Part shown: one piece after another, positions 18,991-28,146 of the stretch | Layout: the number at the start of each line of letters is the position of its first letter | How positions within the stretch are numbered: position 1 is the first letter of the stretch | DNA from: Chara braunii | Taxonomy: Eukaryota; Streptophyta; Charophyceae; Charales; Characeae | Length of the DNA stretch: 35,157 nucleotides | Direction: 5' to 3' | NCBI GenBank assembly: GCA_003427395.1 | Contig: BFEA01000542.1 | Location: 609,099-644,255 of the forward strand | Program-made: the position numbers and the translations under genes | The notes under the pieces: generated by a model | Database searches by the model: none | Told to the model about the DNA's origin: nothing | What the model saw: the letters and a program-made list of their open reading frames with translations, nothing else

Positions 18991-19189
18991 GAGAGTATGA
19001 TTACGTTGGCGAGCCTGAGTAGAGTTGTTATAGTCTCCTTGACTTTTCTGCAAATTGTCAACTAGGTATTTTTTAGCCAAAAACATACGATTAAGGGAAG
19101 CAGATTATTCGCACAGACGGGTGGGAAGTTCGTAGGGGGGTGTAATAGGGGAAGGGCCTTAGTCTTCGTCCGTAGGTCAGAAGGACGTG

Positions 19190-19445
19190 GTTGGGACAAC
19201 GCAGGCTAGTGCTGGAGCGTTGCTCTGTAACCTAGGGGAGCGTGAGGCTTGGGGAGTTTTGTCGAGGGAGGAAGGCAGAACCACCACGCTCGACGCAGCC
19301 GTGGCTGGGGTTTTATCCGTATCACCTAGGGGCGTGCGGCTAATGAGAGTTGTCGAGGGAGGAAGACACTCCTCGCCGTCTATACCAGGCTGGTCGGTAA
19401 TGGGGCATGGTGGTGCCCTGTAACCCTAGCATAGGAGGTTATGAG
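19190..19445 (+). mobile_element. Diverged/rearranged dimeric retroposon copy B
   Basis: Has GGCTAGTGCTGGAGCG...CTGTAACC at 19206-19233 and a second CTGTAACC at 19418, about 190 bp apart. GTCGAGGGAGGAAG occurs twice (19260 and 19347), suggesting an internal duplication. Confidence 0.5.
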
Positions 19446-19732
19446 ACCAGCCACGTTTAGGTTCGAGGACTGATCACGGAGACTTTGTTTTTTTCCAATT
19501 GTTGCGTGGGAAGTTTGCTAGTCGGCGGTTTTGGTTTGGATTTTTTTCTTTCAATTTGTTGTGTGTCACTCATGTCTTATCTTGTAAAAAAAAAAAAAAA
19601 ACAACGGGCCATGTGTTCAGATATGACTATCTTCTAGAGGTTGTGATTGTTCTCGGTGGTTATGGTAGAACGCTTTTAGGCTCTTGGGACTCCTTGCATT
19701 TTCCTTGAGGCGATTTTGATGTTGTTTTATTC

Positions 19733-19978
19733 ATGGACCTGTGGTTGTTCGATGCTAGAACGATGCTGGCCGGTGCTGGGGGGTTGACCCTATAACTTGT
19801 TGACAGCAGAAGCTTGAGGCCTGGTAGAGAGATCTGGGAATGCCTAAGAGGGGCATTTTACGGGACAATCAAGGGTTCCTATCGAAGACGATGCTGGCCG
19901 GAGCCGGGGTGAGTTGCCTTGCCCTGTAACCTATAGCGGGGGTGAGAAGCTTGGTAGAGCTCGGTAGGGAATAAGACA
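19733..19978 (+). mobile_element. Dimeric retroposon copy C
   Basis: Starts with CATGGACCTGTGGTTGTTCG, as copies A and D do in similar form. The module cores are 134 bp apart, and the first core has decayed to TATAACT. The head is clear and the tail is not seen. Confidence 0.7.
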
Positions 19979-20174
19979 GTGTCTGAGGACTTCGAGGGTG
20001 TTAGGACCCTGTGGCGATTTAGAGTGTTTGAAGACAATTGCTGGGACTTTTGCTGGTGGATAGTCTCCCAAATTTACCTAAAATAGCATTGATTTTTGTT
20101 AAAAAAAGAGAGAATGTTTTAAGATTCTGGGGACTTCTAGCAACTCGCTTTAGTCTGTTTGATACTGATACGTT

Positions 20175-20700
20175 CATGGATCTGTGGTTGTTCGATGCCA
20201 GAACGACGCTGGCCGATGCTGGGGTGTTGCCCTGTAACCTGCTGATTGCAGGAGCGTGAGGCCTGGTAGAGAGATCTGGGGATGCTTTGGAGTGGGCATT
20301 CCAAGGGACAACCAAGGGTAGCTGTTGGGACGACGCTGGCCGGAGCTGGGGCGAGTCGTGTTGCTCTGTAACCTAGCCAGGTGGGGGTGTGAGGCCTGGG
20401 AGAGCTCGACAGGGAATAAGACAGTGCTGGACAATTTTAGAGAGTTTTGTTTGGGAGTCTAGGGGTTCTGAGCATTCGAAAAGAGGTGAGTAGTCATTCA
20501 TAGTTTTTAACCTCTCCTTTAATTCTCTTGAATTTCTTCAATAGTTCTCAGATTGATTCTCAACCGAAGCCAGGTAATGGCCTTGGCATCTCATATGACT
20601 TGTGCAACTCTATATGGGACGCTGGGCCCGGTTCCCAGCACGTGCTGCTCCTCACGAATAGATTGGAGCATTTGTACAAAAGAAAAAAAAAAGAAAAAAA
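20175..20700 (+). mobile_element. Dimeric retroposon copy D with 3' tail
   Basis: The head (20175-20423) has two modules 134 bp apart and a CCTGC-TGATT-GCAGG hairpin. About 200 bp later (20612-20666) comes the family 3' tail GGGACGCTGGGCCCGGTTCC and AATAGATTGGAGCA, then A-rich sequence to about 20705. With copies E and F, this shows head and tail belong to one element of roughly 530-590 bp. Confidence 0.75.
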
Positions 20701-20704
20701 AAAA

Positions 20705-20862
20705 AGATATAATTGCACTATGGGGGAACATACAGTTTGCAATTGCAGTTCGGGCACCATACCTGGGCAGAAAGTTGGGTTGTAGACATTGCCCAAAGTG
20801 CAATTCAAAACTGTATCTTGGCACGTAGTGCAATTATAGCTTATTTTTGTGATTGCCGCGTA
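20705..20862. mobile_element. Snapback MITE, left-truncated copy 2
   Basis: ATAATTGCACTATGGGGGAA...CAGTTTGCAATTGCAGTTCG pairs with GTGCAATTCAAAACTGTATC...TAGTGCAATTATAGC. The outer GTAACT end is replaced by the A tail of the preceding retroposon, so one inserted into or next to the other. Confidence 0.8.
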
Positions 20863-20909
20863 GTTTGCCCCAGAAAGGGATAAAACACCGGAAAACATTT
20901 AAAAAAAAA

Positions 20910-21100
20910 GGGTAACTACACAGGAGTCACAAAAACGAGTTATAATTGCACTATGGGTCAAGATACAGTTTGCAATGCACTACAGGCACCCTACCTCACC
21001 AGAAAGTTGGGTTGTATACATTGCTTGAACTGCAATCGCAAACTGTATCTTGGCCCATAGTGCAATTATAACTCATTTTTGTGACTCCCGCATAGTTCCC
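20910..21100. mobile_element. Snapback MITE, copy 3
   Basis: Full-length copy: GGGTAACTACACAGGAGTCA at the left and TGACTCCCGCATAGTTCCC at the right. AGTTATAATTGCACTATGGG and CCCATAGTGCAATTATAACT are exact complements. The TIR extends over most of the element. Confidence 0.88.
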
Positions 21101-21624
21101 CCCCCCAAAAAAAAAGAATGAGCCTTCTGCTTGAACATGGAAAGATACACCATCGTACATTTTGTCTTTTGAAAAAGAATTCTCAAGAGAATGCTACTCA
21201 CCAAACGATAAAAAATATGAACGAATCTTCCACCCGAACGTGGGAACATACACTGCCAGAATTTGCGTCCTCAGTCCCACTGCCACAGTCCCAACATTCC
21301 TTCAAGATATCGTGGACGGAATACGAAGGTTATGAGCACTACCAAGGGTCATTAAAAAATGTCATTTTTTGGTACAAGGAGTCTTTTGAATCCCCGCCCC
21401 CCCCCCAAAAAAAAATAAATTGAATGACAAGATTCTAATGACCTCCCTCATCGTTGAGAATGTATGCCGCCACACCAGATGCCCACCTCTCCCCCCCACT
21501 TCCCCCTGTCAGCCAATGGCCGCCTGCTTATAATCAGTGGACTTTACAAGGGAAAAAAAAAAAAAAAAAAGTTTCCACTACCAGATTGTGTAGCCATCTA
21601 TGGCCTCCGCGGGTCACACCAGTC

Positions 21625-21835
21625 GGAATGGACTTTGTGCAGCGAAACAGTTCGGCTAGTGGGACAGTGCGAGAGGTTGCTGTAGAGGCCAGGTTCCAGA
21701 CATACGGTGGTGGCAGTCATCAGTCAGCCATTGGTTACCCTGACTTTGTGCAGCTAGTGGGACTGTGCCCCGGGTTGTAGAGGCCGGGTTCCGGACATAG
21801 GGTGGTCACAGTCATCAGTCAGCCATTGGTTATCC
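21625..21835 (+). repeat. Tandem duplication with an offset of about 96 bp
   Basis: GACTTTGTGCAG, CTAGTGGGAC, TAGAGGCC and GTCATCAGTCAGCCATTGGT each appear twice in the same order (last motif at 21715 and 21811). Confidence 0.88.
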
Positions 21836-23049
21836 TTGCAATTTTTTGTAAGACCGCCTCCCTACCCATCCTCTCATCAATTCTCCTAGCGCACCCCTAT
21901 TTCCATTATCCTACCTCAGGGTTGTGACGCGCCAACCTCATGCCCTGTGCTATCTTCCGTTCGGAGTGCTAAGGGTGCGGAAAGAAGGCCCAAAAAAACA
22001 GCAAGATGGGGTGTGCCAAGGATTTTTGGAACATTGAGTGTGGGGACACAGACAGAACTGAAATCCCCCGTGTTGGTCCGATGAAGTAAGTCGGTTGCTT
22101 TCGTGCGTGGCAGAATGCACGCGCGGGCACGGCGCGAAAAGGGAAAAATCCAAATTCAATCTAAAAAGTATTGTCGAACTTCCCACCACGCTGTGGATCT
22201 TCGTTTAGAGCGGAAGGACTTCGGTACACTCCGCGTGTCCCGTTTCCGTATCAAGTCCCGACGTCGCTCGTTGGTCAGTTCCGAGTCCGACGTGGAGGGT
22301 CTCAGCCACGTTATCGGCACCATTACCCTTACAAGGGTAATTGTGCGTGTTTTTTGCACCTCGCAAGAGGGGCACCCTTGATGATATTTGAGAGAGTGAC
22401 ATGCCTTAGGCTCGACCACGACTGACTCTTGGAAGTCAGGAAGTGGCGGAGGCACGCTTGGATCAGTCAGAGGGTGTGTGTGTGGGCGTGCACTTTGTGG
22501 GCGCGCGTTAGTTAGATGCTTGACTAGTGTGAACGAACGAACCGGTCGGTAGTGTAGGCCGGGAAAAAGTCAGAATTTGGATAAAGCTTGTGTAGGTCTC
22601 AACCTCGGGCGCACTGACGGAGCCGCGGCCAGCGCAGAAGTTAATCGTTGAAGCCACGGCTAGGGGGGGATTCTCATTGACTTACTGAAAAGTCGGCAGG
22701 CCGCACCGCGTGGGGTGTGCAGGGCACAAAGGTTGACGGCGTTGGAATTGCCAATGAGATTTAGCAGAGAGGACATGAGTAAAGGCCGTTTTTTTTTCCG
22801 GCTTGGAGACGGTAAAAGAGCGGCCTTTCCAAGGAAGAANGTAGTGTGAGGGAGCTTACCTGTTGGCCGCGGCGTCGTGGGCTGCGTGTGCGATGTGTCG
22901 AGCAAAGAGTCGGCCCCAAGCAGCGAAAGCGTGACATTGCAAGGCTTGGGCTCGAGTAGTAAGCCAAGCAGCGGCCTTGGTGCAATTTGGCAGGCCCGGG
23001 CGGCCTGCAAGTGCTATTGATATGCAATTTCGCGCTTGCTGTAACCAGA
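21836..23049. other. Unassigned region
   Basis: No recognisable gene. It contains a 9-bp stem hairpin ATTACCCTT-AC-AAGGGTAAT (22323-22342) and one N (22840). A minus-strand sequence CAG|GTAAGCTC near 22853-22863 resembles a plant splice donor, but no exon can be defended. Confidence 0.45.
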
Positions 23050-23327
23050 CTTGGACTTAGCCCTATTGGTTACAGCATTGGACTTTCAACTTGGAAATCC
23101 TGGGATCGAGGCCGGCACGCAGCAGCAGAGGAGCGGAGGAGTGCTACAGAGTTAAACCGAGGGGTCGAGAGTCCCGAGGGATTATCCTTTTTGGTTTTGC
23201 GGGGAGTTCCGACCGCGGGCCCGTAAGGTGGGGCCGAGGGACGAGTCCCCACGATTCCCCTCCCCCTACTCCGATTTTTCCTTATTTTTCTAAAAAAAAA
23301 TATTAATTATTATTATTATTATTATTT
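23050..23327 (+). mobile_element. tRNA-derived SINE or tRNA pseudogene with A/T-rich tail
   Basis: TAGCCCTATTGG (23058-23069) fits an A box and GGGATCGAGGCC (23102-23113) a B box, 33 bp apart as in a tRNA. The loop CTTTCAA would give anticodon TTC, but the anticodon stem does not pair. About 170 bp of unrelated body follows, then AAAAAAAAA and TTA repeats (23292-23327). This is SINE-like architecture. Confidence 0.5.
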
Positions 23328-23398
23328 AATTCTTTTCTTATTTAAGTTCCATTTTGGGACATGACCCGGTACCGGTCCGTGGACCGACTGTGAGTGCC

Positions 23399-23470
23399 AA
23401 GGGCCTAGCTCAGTGGGTACACCCGTGAGCTGTTGACATACAAACCCGAGTTTGAATCCGGATGATAGTA
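23399..23470 (+). pseudogene. tRNA-like sequence (tRNA-Asn-like, degenerate)
   Basis: TAGCTCAGTGGG (23406-23417) is a perfect A box, and GAGTTTGAATCC (23448-23459) is a near-consensus B box. The anticodon loop CTGTTGA would carry GTT (Asn). The acceptor ends do not pair and the T stem is imperfect, so this is a tRNA pseudogene or SINE head, not a functional tRNA. Confidence 0.55.
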
Positions 23471-23540
23471 CTTATAAAGTAAAACCAAATATTTTTGAAT
23501 CACCTGAACCCAGTCAGCCCGCGGCCGTCCCGCGATCATG

Positions 23541-23631
23541 GTCGTTCAGGACATCCGTTAAAATTGGAACGATATAGAGAAGATTAGTATGGCCTTTGCA
23601 CAAAGTTGGCGCGAATAAATTAGGAAGAGCC
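23541..23631 (+). pseudogene. U6 spliceosomal snRNA-like sequence, probable retropseudogene
   Basis: GGACATCCGTTAAAATTGGA, ACGATATAGAGAAGATTAGT and ATGGCCTTTGCACAAAG follow U6 snRNA through the 5' stem-loop, ACAGAGA region and intramolecular stem-loop. Key sites are mutated: the ACAGAGA box reads ATAGAGA and the catalytic AGC triad reads AGT. No T-run terminator follows, and no plant-type upstream element or TATA at the expected distance is seen. U6 pairs with U4 and the 5' splice site and forms the catalytic centre. This copy is very probably dead. It lies 70 bp after the tRNA-like sequence. Confidence 0.85.
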
Positions 23632-23639
23632 TTGCCAGT

Positions 23640-24413
23640 TTCGCTTTAGTTGTCGAGTCCGACGTTTTGACCGATTGACGTTGCAAGCAGTGCGCTATGA
23701 GTTGGCGCCGAGAAAGAGGAGCAAAACAGGGACTTGCCGAAGGGGGAGAACGAGTGAAGAAGAGAGGGGAAGGGACTCGCCTTTGACAGAAACCGTGAGA
23801 AGTTCACAACAGCAGTAGTGAGTGACCATCGTGCACCTACCTGAGGCTCCGGCATGAGGTTCATCCTCATTGCGCCGTCGGCAGGTAACGGATAAGAACA
23901 CATGTTGTGCACGTATGTGAAGGAGAGAGACGAAGAACCCGAAGTGGAGGAGAGGATAAAAGGTGAGGGAGACGCACCTGATCGTGCCCCTGGGATCACG
24001 GGCGCATGGATCTGCAGCGAAGTCAAGGGAGCTGATGATCAAGGCGGTGCAAGGCTCGATCCCGACGTTACCATCGGGGGCATTACAAGAGAGAAACACT
24101 TACCTGGTACATAGGCTGCCAACCACGATCACCTGTGAGCGGTTGAGGCAACTTGAATATGAGCATGCCCTTGAACGGGCTCGAAGTTGTAGCAGCAAGG
24201 GCGGGGGCGTGGTGAAAACGACGAGCAAGGCGAGGGGAAAATCGAACGAATCTGGACGCGAATCTGCGCCAGAAACATCCGACGAAAGGGAAAGTGGTAG
24301 GAAACGGGTATGGCGGAGCCTAGAAGATGTAGTTCGCGCGTCTCTGAGTAAAAGTAGGGAAGGTAGAATGCTAGGTAGGGGTTTAGGAGCAGGGCGAGTC
24401 TGAGTATGTAGTT
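23640..24413. other. Unassigned, purine-rich region with weak coding signals
   Basis: Open frames of 126-146 aa exist on both strands, none recognised. On the minus strand, an open stretch reading FKGMLIFKLPQPLTGDRGWQ ends at CAG|GTAAGTG (about 24104), a strong donor-like match. This could be one exon of a minus-strand host gene, but no partner exon was found. Confidence 0.3.
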
Positions 24414-24493
24414 AGATTTTGGAATTCAATAGGGAGAGAGGAGAAAGAGAGAAAGATTTTGGAATTCAATAGGGAGAGAGGAGAAAGAGAGAA
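24414..24493 (+). repeat. 40-bp perfect tandem duplication
   Basis: The unit starting AGATTTTGGAATTCAATAGG occurs at 24414-24453 and again at 24454-24493 without a visible mismatch. Confidence 0.95.
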
Positions 24494-24951
24494 AACAAGT
24501 GCGCGGAAGTTTCAAAAGGTGGCTATGGTCTGGACAAAAGTTGAATATTTTACTCGATTCTTCATGGAATCAGGCAAACTAAGATATTGCACTAAGGTTT
24601 TGAGGCATTACGAAGTGATTGGTCGCGCCAGATTTGTGATCTGGGCAGCAGTCTGCTCGGTATAGGTGAAAAGGGCTGCGTGGAAGAAACGGGTAGTAAT
24701 TGTGAAATATGGCGACGTATCTTTCCATGTTCTAGGGGAACGTCCATTTATTTTTATTTTCGTTTTTGTTGTTTCTCTTACCTACCCCTCTCCGGGAGCA
24801 TCATTGGGCTCGCTTGCACCCACGAGCAGCTCGCAACGTCGATTATCGCCCTCCTCTCGTTAGGTTGGTCACGACCGGCGGGAGGCGCACCTGGCCATGA
24901 TCTAGCGATGATCCATCCTCATCCTGTTGACTGATGAGGCGGGGTGCTTCA

Positions 24952-24952
<1 letters not shown>

Positions 24953-24996
<44 letters not shown>
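24953..24996 (+). repeat. GA microsatellite adjoining adapter sequence
   Basis: GA dinucleotide run that passes directly into the adapter-like sequence at 24996-25022 and resumes as AGAGAGAG after it. Confidence 0.95.
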
Positions 24997-25000
<4 letters not shown>

Positions 25001-25022
25001 TCTCGGTGGTCGCCGTATCATT
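24996..25022 (+). other. Illumina P5 adapter contamination (reverse complement)
   Basis: 27 bases, beginning GTAGATCTCGGTGGTCGCCG and ending TATCATT, match the reverse complement of the Illumina P5 adapter as I know it. On the minus strand it translates as NDTATTEIYS, a peptide well known from adapter-contaminated predictions. It is embedded in a GA run at the left edge of the duplicated segment. Confidence 0.95.
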
Positions 25023-28000
25023 AGAGAGAGAACTCACCGTAACATAGGAAGTGCCGAGCTAGCAAATGTGGGATGAACCGAAGGTCGAGCCACGGGTGTT
25101 GCGTGGCACAAATAAATAAATAAATAAAAATGACAGTGTATCTTTTCGCATTCCAGCGGAAGATTCATTCCCACTTTGCTCATCCTAGTGACGCAAGGAG
25201 CCCCTCTCTAACCCTCTGTGTACGAAGCCGGAGAGCAATGTATACTTTCATGATTTAAAGCAAGATTCATTTTTAATTTTTGTATTAACTCTCAAGGGTG
25301 GTGCTGTTCACCGTAACGGCCTTCCTTTCTCATGACGATATTCGTCTGCTGCGTTCGTTCTTTGTGGTATTCAAAGTCGATATCTGGTGGGCCGAGTTTT
25401 CTTGTTCTCTTCGACTCGATTGAACCCGGCCGTACTTATGGCTAGGCGCGTTTGAGGCACTAGAGGATGCGTGATGTATGAGCAGTGGCAAGCGAAATAG
25501 CAGGGTGGGAAAGGAGACCCAGAAAACGAGCAGCGACGAAAAGAATAATTGAGGTTCCAAGACGAAGGGAGTTACCTTTCCATTCTCAAATGCGAAGATT
25601 CATTCTCAACTTTAGATGGGGTTGCCATTCAAACAGGTGTTGGGAGGCCTCCTTCGGGCTACGCTACTGCAACTCTCCTCCGGTTCGGGCGTTTGCTATA
25701 GCTCGTTCAGCATTTGACTATTACTCTTATTGAAAGTTAGGTTGAGCTACAGCAAGGCAAACTAGTTGTTACTACTTGCTACGGATAGTGTGTGTTTTGA
25801 GCCGAGCCTTCTTCTGTTGCGAAGCTTGGGTTGTTGTGGCCGTTAGACAAATCGGTCCTCTCCCTTTTTCTTTTTTTTTAAGCACAGAAAAAGGGGGGGA
25901 GGCGGTGCTCTAATCGAAAGTAGCCTTACTGAGCTATGGAGCAACCACAATTCGTTGGAGGTGAGAGGCTACTACTGTATGCTCACATCAAGAAACAACT
26001 GCTGATCGTGACTGAGCTACTACATGCACGATTGGGTCTGTTCATTTTCAACCGTTTTTCTTCTACGCATCTTCAGCTGGACTGCCTGCTAAGATGCGGC
26101 ACTGGGCACCTTGCTGTAGGGCTTGCTGTGAAGACTACGGATTGTTGTATCTTGCTGGTCTTACGGCTAGGCTTAGAATAGGCCGCTGCTGCGTTTGAGC
26201 TAACACGACATCTTTCTGCTAAGCCACTGTTGTACCTTCTGCCAATTGCCCAGACTTCATCCTAATACAGCGGTGTACTCAAACTGTGTGGCTTCTGTTG
26301 TTGTGCGGTCTACGGCCTACTGCTGTGCACAACCACTTTGTGATACAGTGTTGGCATAAACTTGCTATATTCCGCTGTGCATCTTACGGTGTATTTGCTA
26401 AGTGCCTACCGTGCGCCCAAAGTGCTGACTACTGCCGGATCGGACTGCCACCACGCACAGCCTGGGTGTTGTCGCTGTGCAGGGCACAGGCTGGGTATTG
26501 TTACTGTCCTAGGCGTCGTTGCTATGCTGGGCACTGTTTTAGGCACTGCTGTTGAGCAGGACGAGGTTCCTCACTGAGAGCAGTGACGACCTAGGCATAA
26601 GGAAGGGGCACGGCGAGAGACGGGAGTGATGTGGCTTTGGAAGTGAGATCAGATTCAGCAAGGGGGTCCACTACTATGACTTTGAGGGATGTCAGAGGAT
26701 CGGTGCTCTGCATTTTCGGCCGCCATCTGACTACCTCGACTGCGTTTATTGGCCATTTTTGCGGGGCCCTTAGGAGTGGAAGACTACAAGGCCCTCTCCC
26801 GCAAGTCTGAGTGAACCTCTCTTGTATCTTGAGAGTATGAACTTTCTTCTTCTGCCTTTCTTACTCTCAGTCTAGTCTTTTGGTGCCGAGAGGAAGGCGG
26901 CAGGCGGGTTTGAAACCCGTAATCCGCGCCAAGGCCTCTGTGGGAGGTTTGCCCCACTGATTGCGGGAGCTCTGGGGAGCTCTCCCGGAACCCAGGCGGG
27001 GTTCCGGAGGCAGAGAATTGCAGGTATAACTCTCATTTGACGCGTGTGATCCCTTCCCCTATCTGCTATCCCCTTGGGTATCAGAACGTATATGTGAGAG
27101 GCTACTACTTTTTTTGCTTATTATGTTTGACAGGACATGCACTGTGAAAGGTTTAATGAACAAGTATATATGAGAGACCAGATAACCCTTGAGTGAATTC
27201 AAACAGAACGAATTGGGGGAAGGCGGGAGGAAGGGGTTATGCATGCGTTTGACCGGGTAAACCCAAGGCTGAGCCCCTCCGGGTGGATGTGGGCTCAGTG
27301 TTGTGTTTTATTGAGGTTTGCTGATCTGAATGAGTGGCTCTTATGGCTGGTCTACCCGGGTGGGATAGGATCAGTCGCTGTTTTATTTGAGGGTTTCTAG
27401 ACAGGAGGATGGGCACCCCGGGTGGGGAAGGCTCAGAATCCTGGTGTTTATTTTAATGAGTTGTTGTGCGTGTTTTCTTCTGAGGGAGTAACGACATAAG
27501 ACTAGGTGAACCCTAGGGTTAGGGCGGCTTAGCCATGAGCCATGAACTAAATGGTCAACGAGAGTATAAAACTTGATATATATACAATTTGAACTTATAT
27601 TTCTGACAGACCGGGCGCCCCGGGTGGGGAAAGCCAGCCAGTAAGTCGGGTAGAACTAAGGAAGAGGGAAAGAGATGAAGAGTAAAACAAAGGTAACTGG
27701 GCAGACTGAACGTACCCTAGGGTTAGGGCGGTTCACTTATATGCTCATGATAACACTAAGGAGCAGCGAGTTAGTATAAATCTGTTTTATTTTCCCTTCT
27801 AGACATGAGGCAGGATCGGAAGTTCCATTATTAGAAAGGTCCGATCGACTGCTTAATAAGAGAAGGAAAGACATAAAGTCTGTGAAAGTATTTGTACCCT
27901 ATTTTATGTTGTATGGCTAACTAGGCGTACCCTAGGGTTAGGGCGGTCTAGTGATATGCTTTTGTCGTAGATGTGTTGTGGGTTGGACGTACCCTAGAGT

Positions 28001-28071
28001 TAGGGCGGTCCAACTTTTTGTCGTTTGTACTTATGTTCAGGCAAGCTAGACCTACCCCTGGGTAGGGATGG
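25023..28071 (+). repeat. 3.05-kb tandem segment, copy 1
   Basis: From the AGAGAGAACTCACCG edge to GGGATGG, this appears base-identical to 28136-31184 at an offset of 3113. All seven open frames in it have identical translations in copy 2. Contents: a motif of the GTATCTTTCCAT MITE family (25133), an unassigned stretch rich in GCTACTG-like words (25700-26580), and the first hairpin modules (27269-28071). The 76-89-aa frames, such as 25936-26181, are not recognised and not claimed as genes. It ends at an N (28072). Confidence 0.95.
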
Positions 28072-28072
28072 N

Positions 28073-28144
<72 letters not shown>
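28072..28144 (+). repeat. N plus GA microsatellite at the copy junction
   Basis: A single N (28072) follows copy 1, then about 72 bases of GA, then copy 2. The true right flank of the segment, seen after copy 2 at 31185, is TCTAGAATGATG, not GA. This marks an assembly join. Confidence 0.95.

Positions 28145-28146
<2 letters not shown>

Noticed and set aside
22323-22342. ATTACCCTT-AC-AAGGGTAAT as a terminator
   Set aside because: A single short hairpin in non-coding eukaryotic sequence. Intrinsic terminators do not apply.
24843-25037. 64-aa minus-strand frame with Ser-Leu repeats and NDTATTEIYS
   Set aside because: It is composed of GA microsatellite and sequencing adapter.
25936-26181. 81-aa frame present twice (also 29049-29294)
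   Set aside because: Identity between copies reflects the probable false duplication, not conservation. No motif recognised.
26880-26940. tRNA-like GGGTTTGAAACCC
   Set aside because: It is a simple inverted repeat with no A box or cloverleaf around it.
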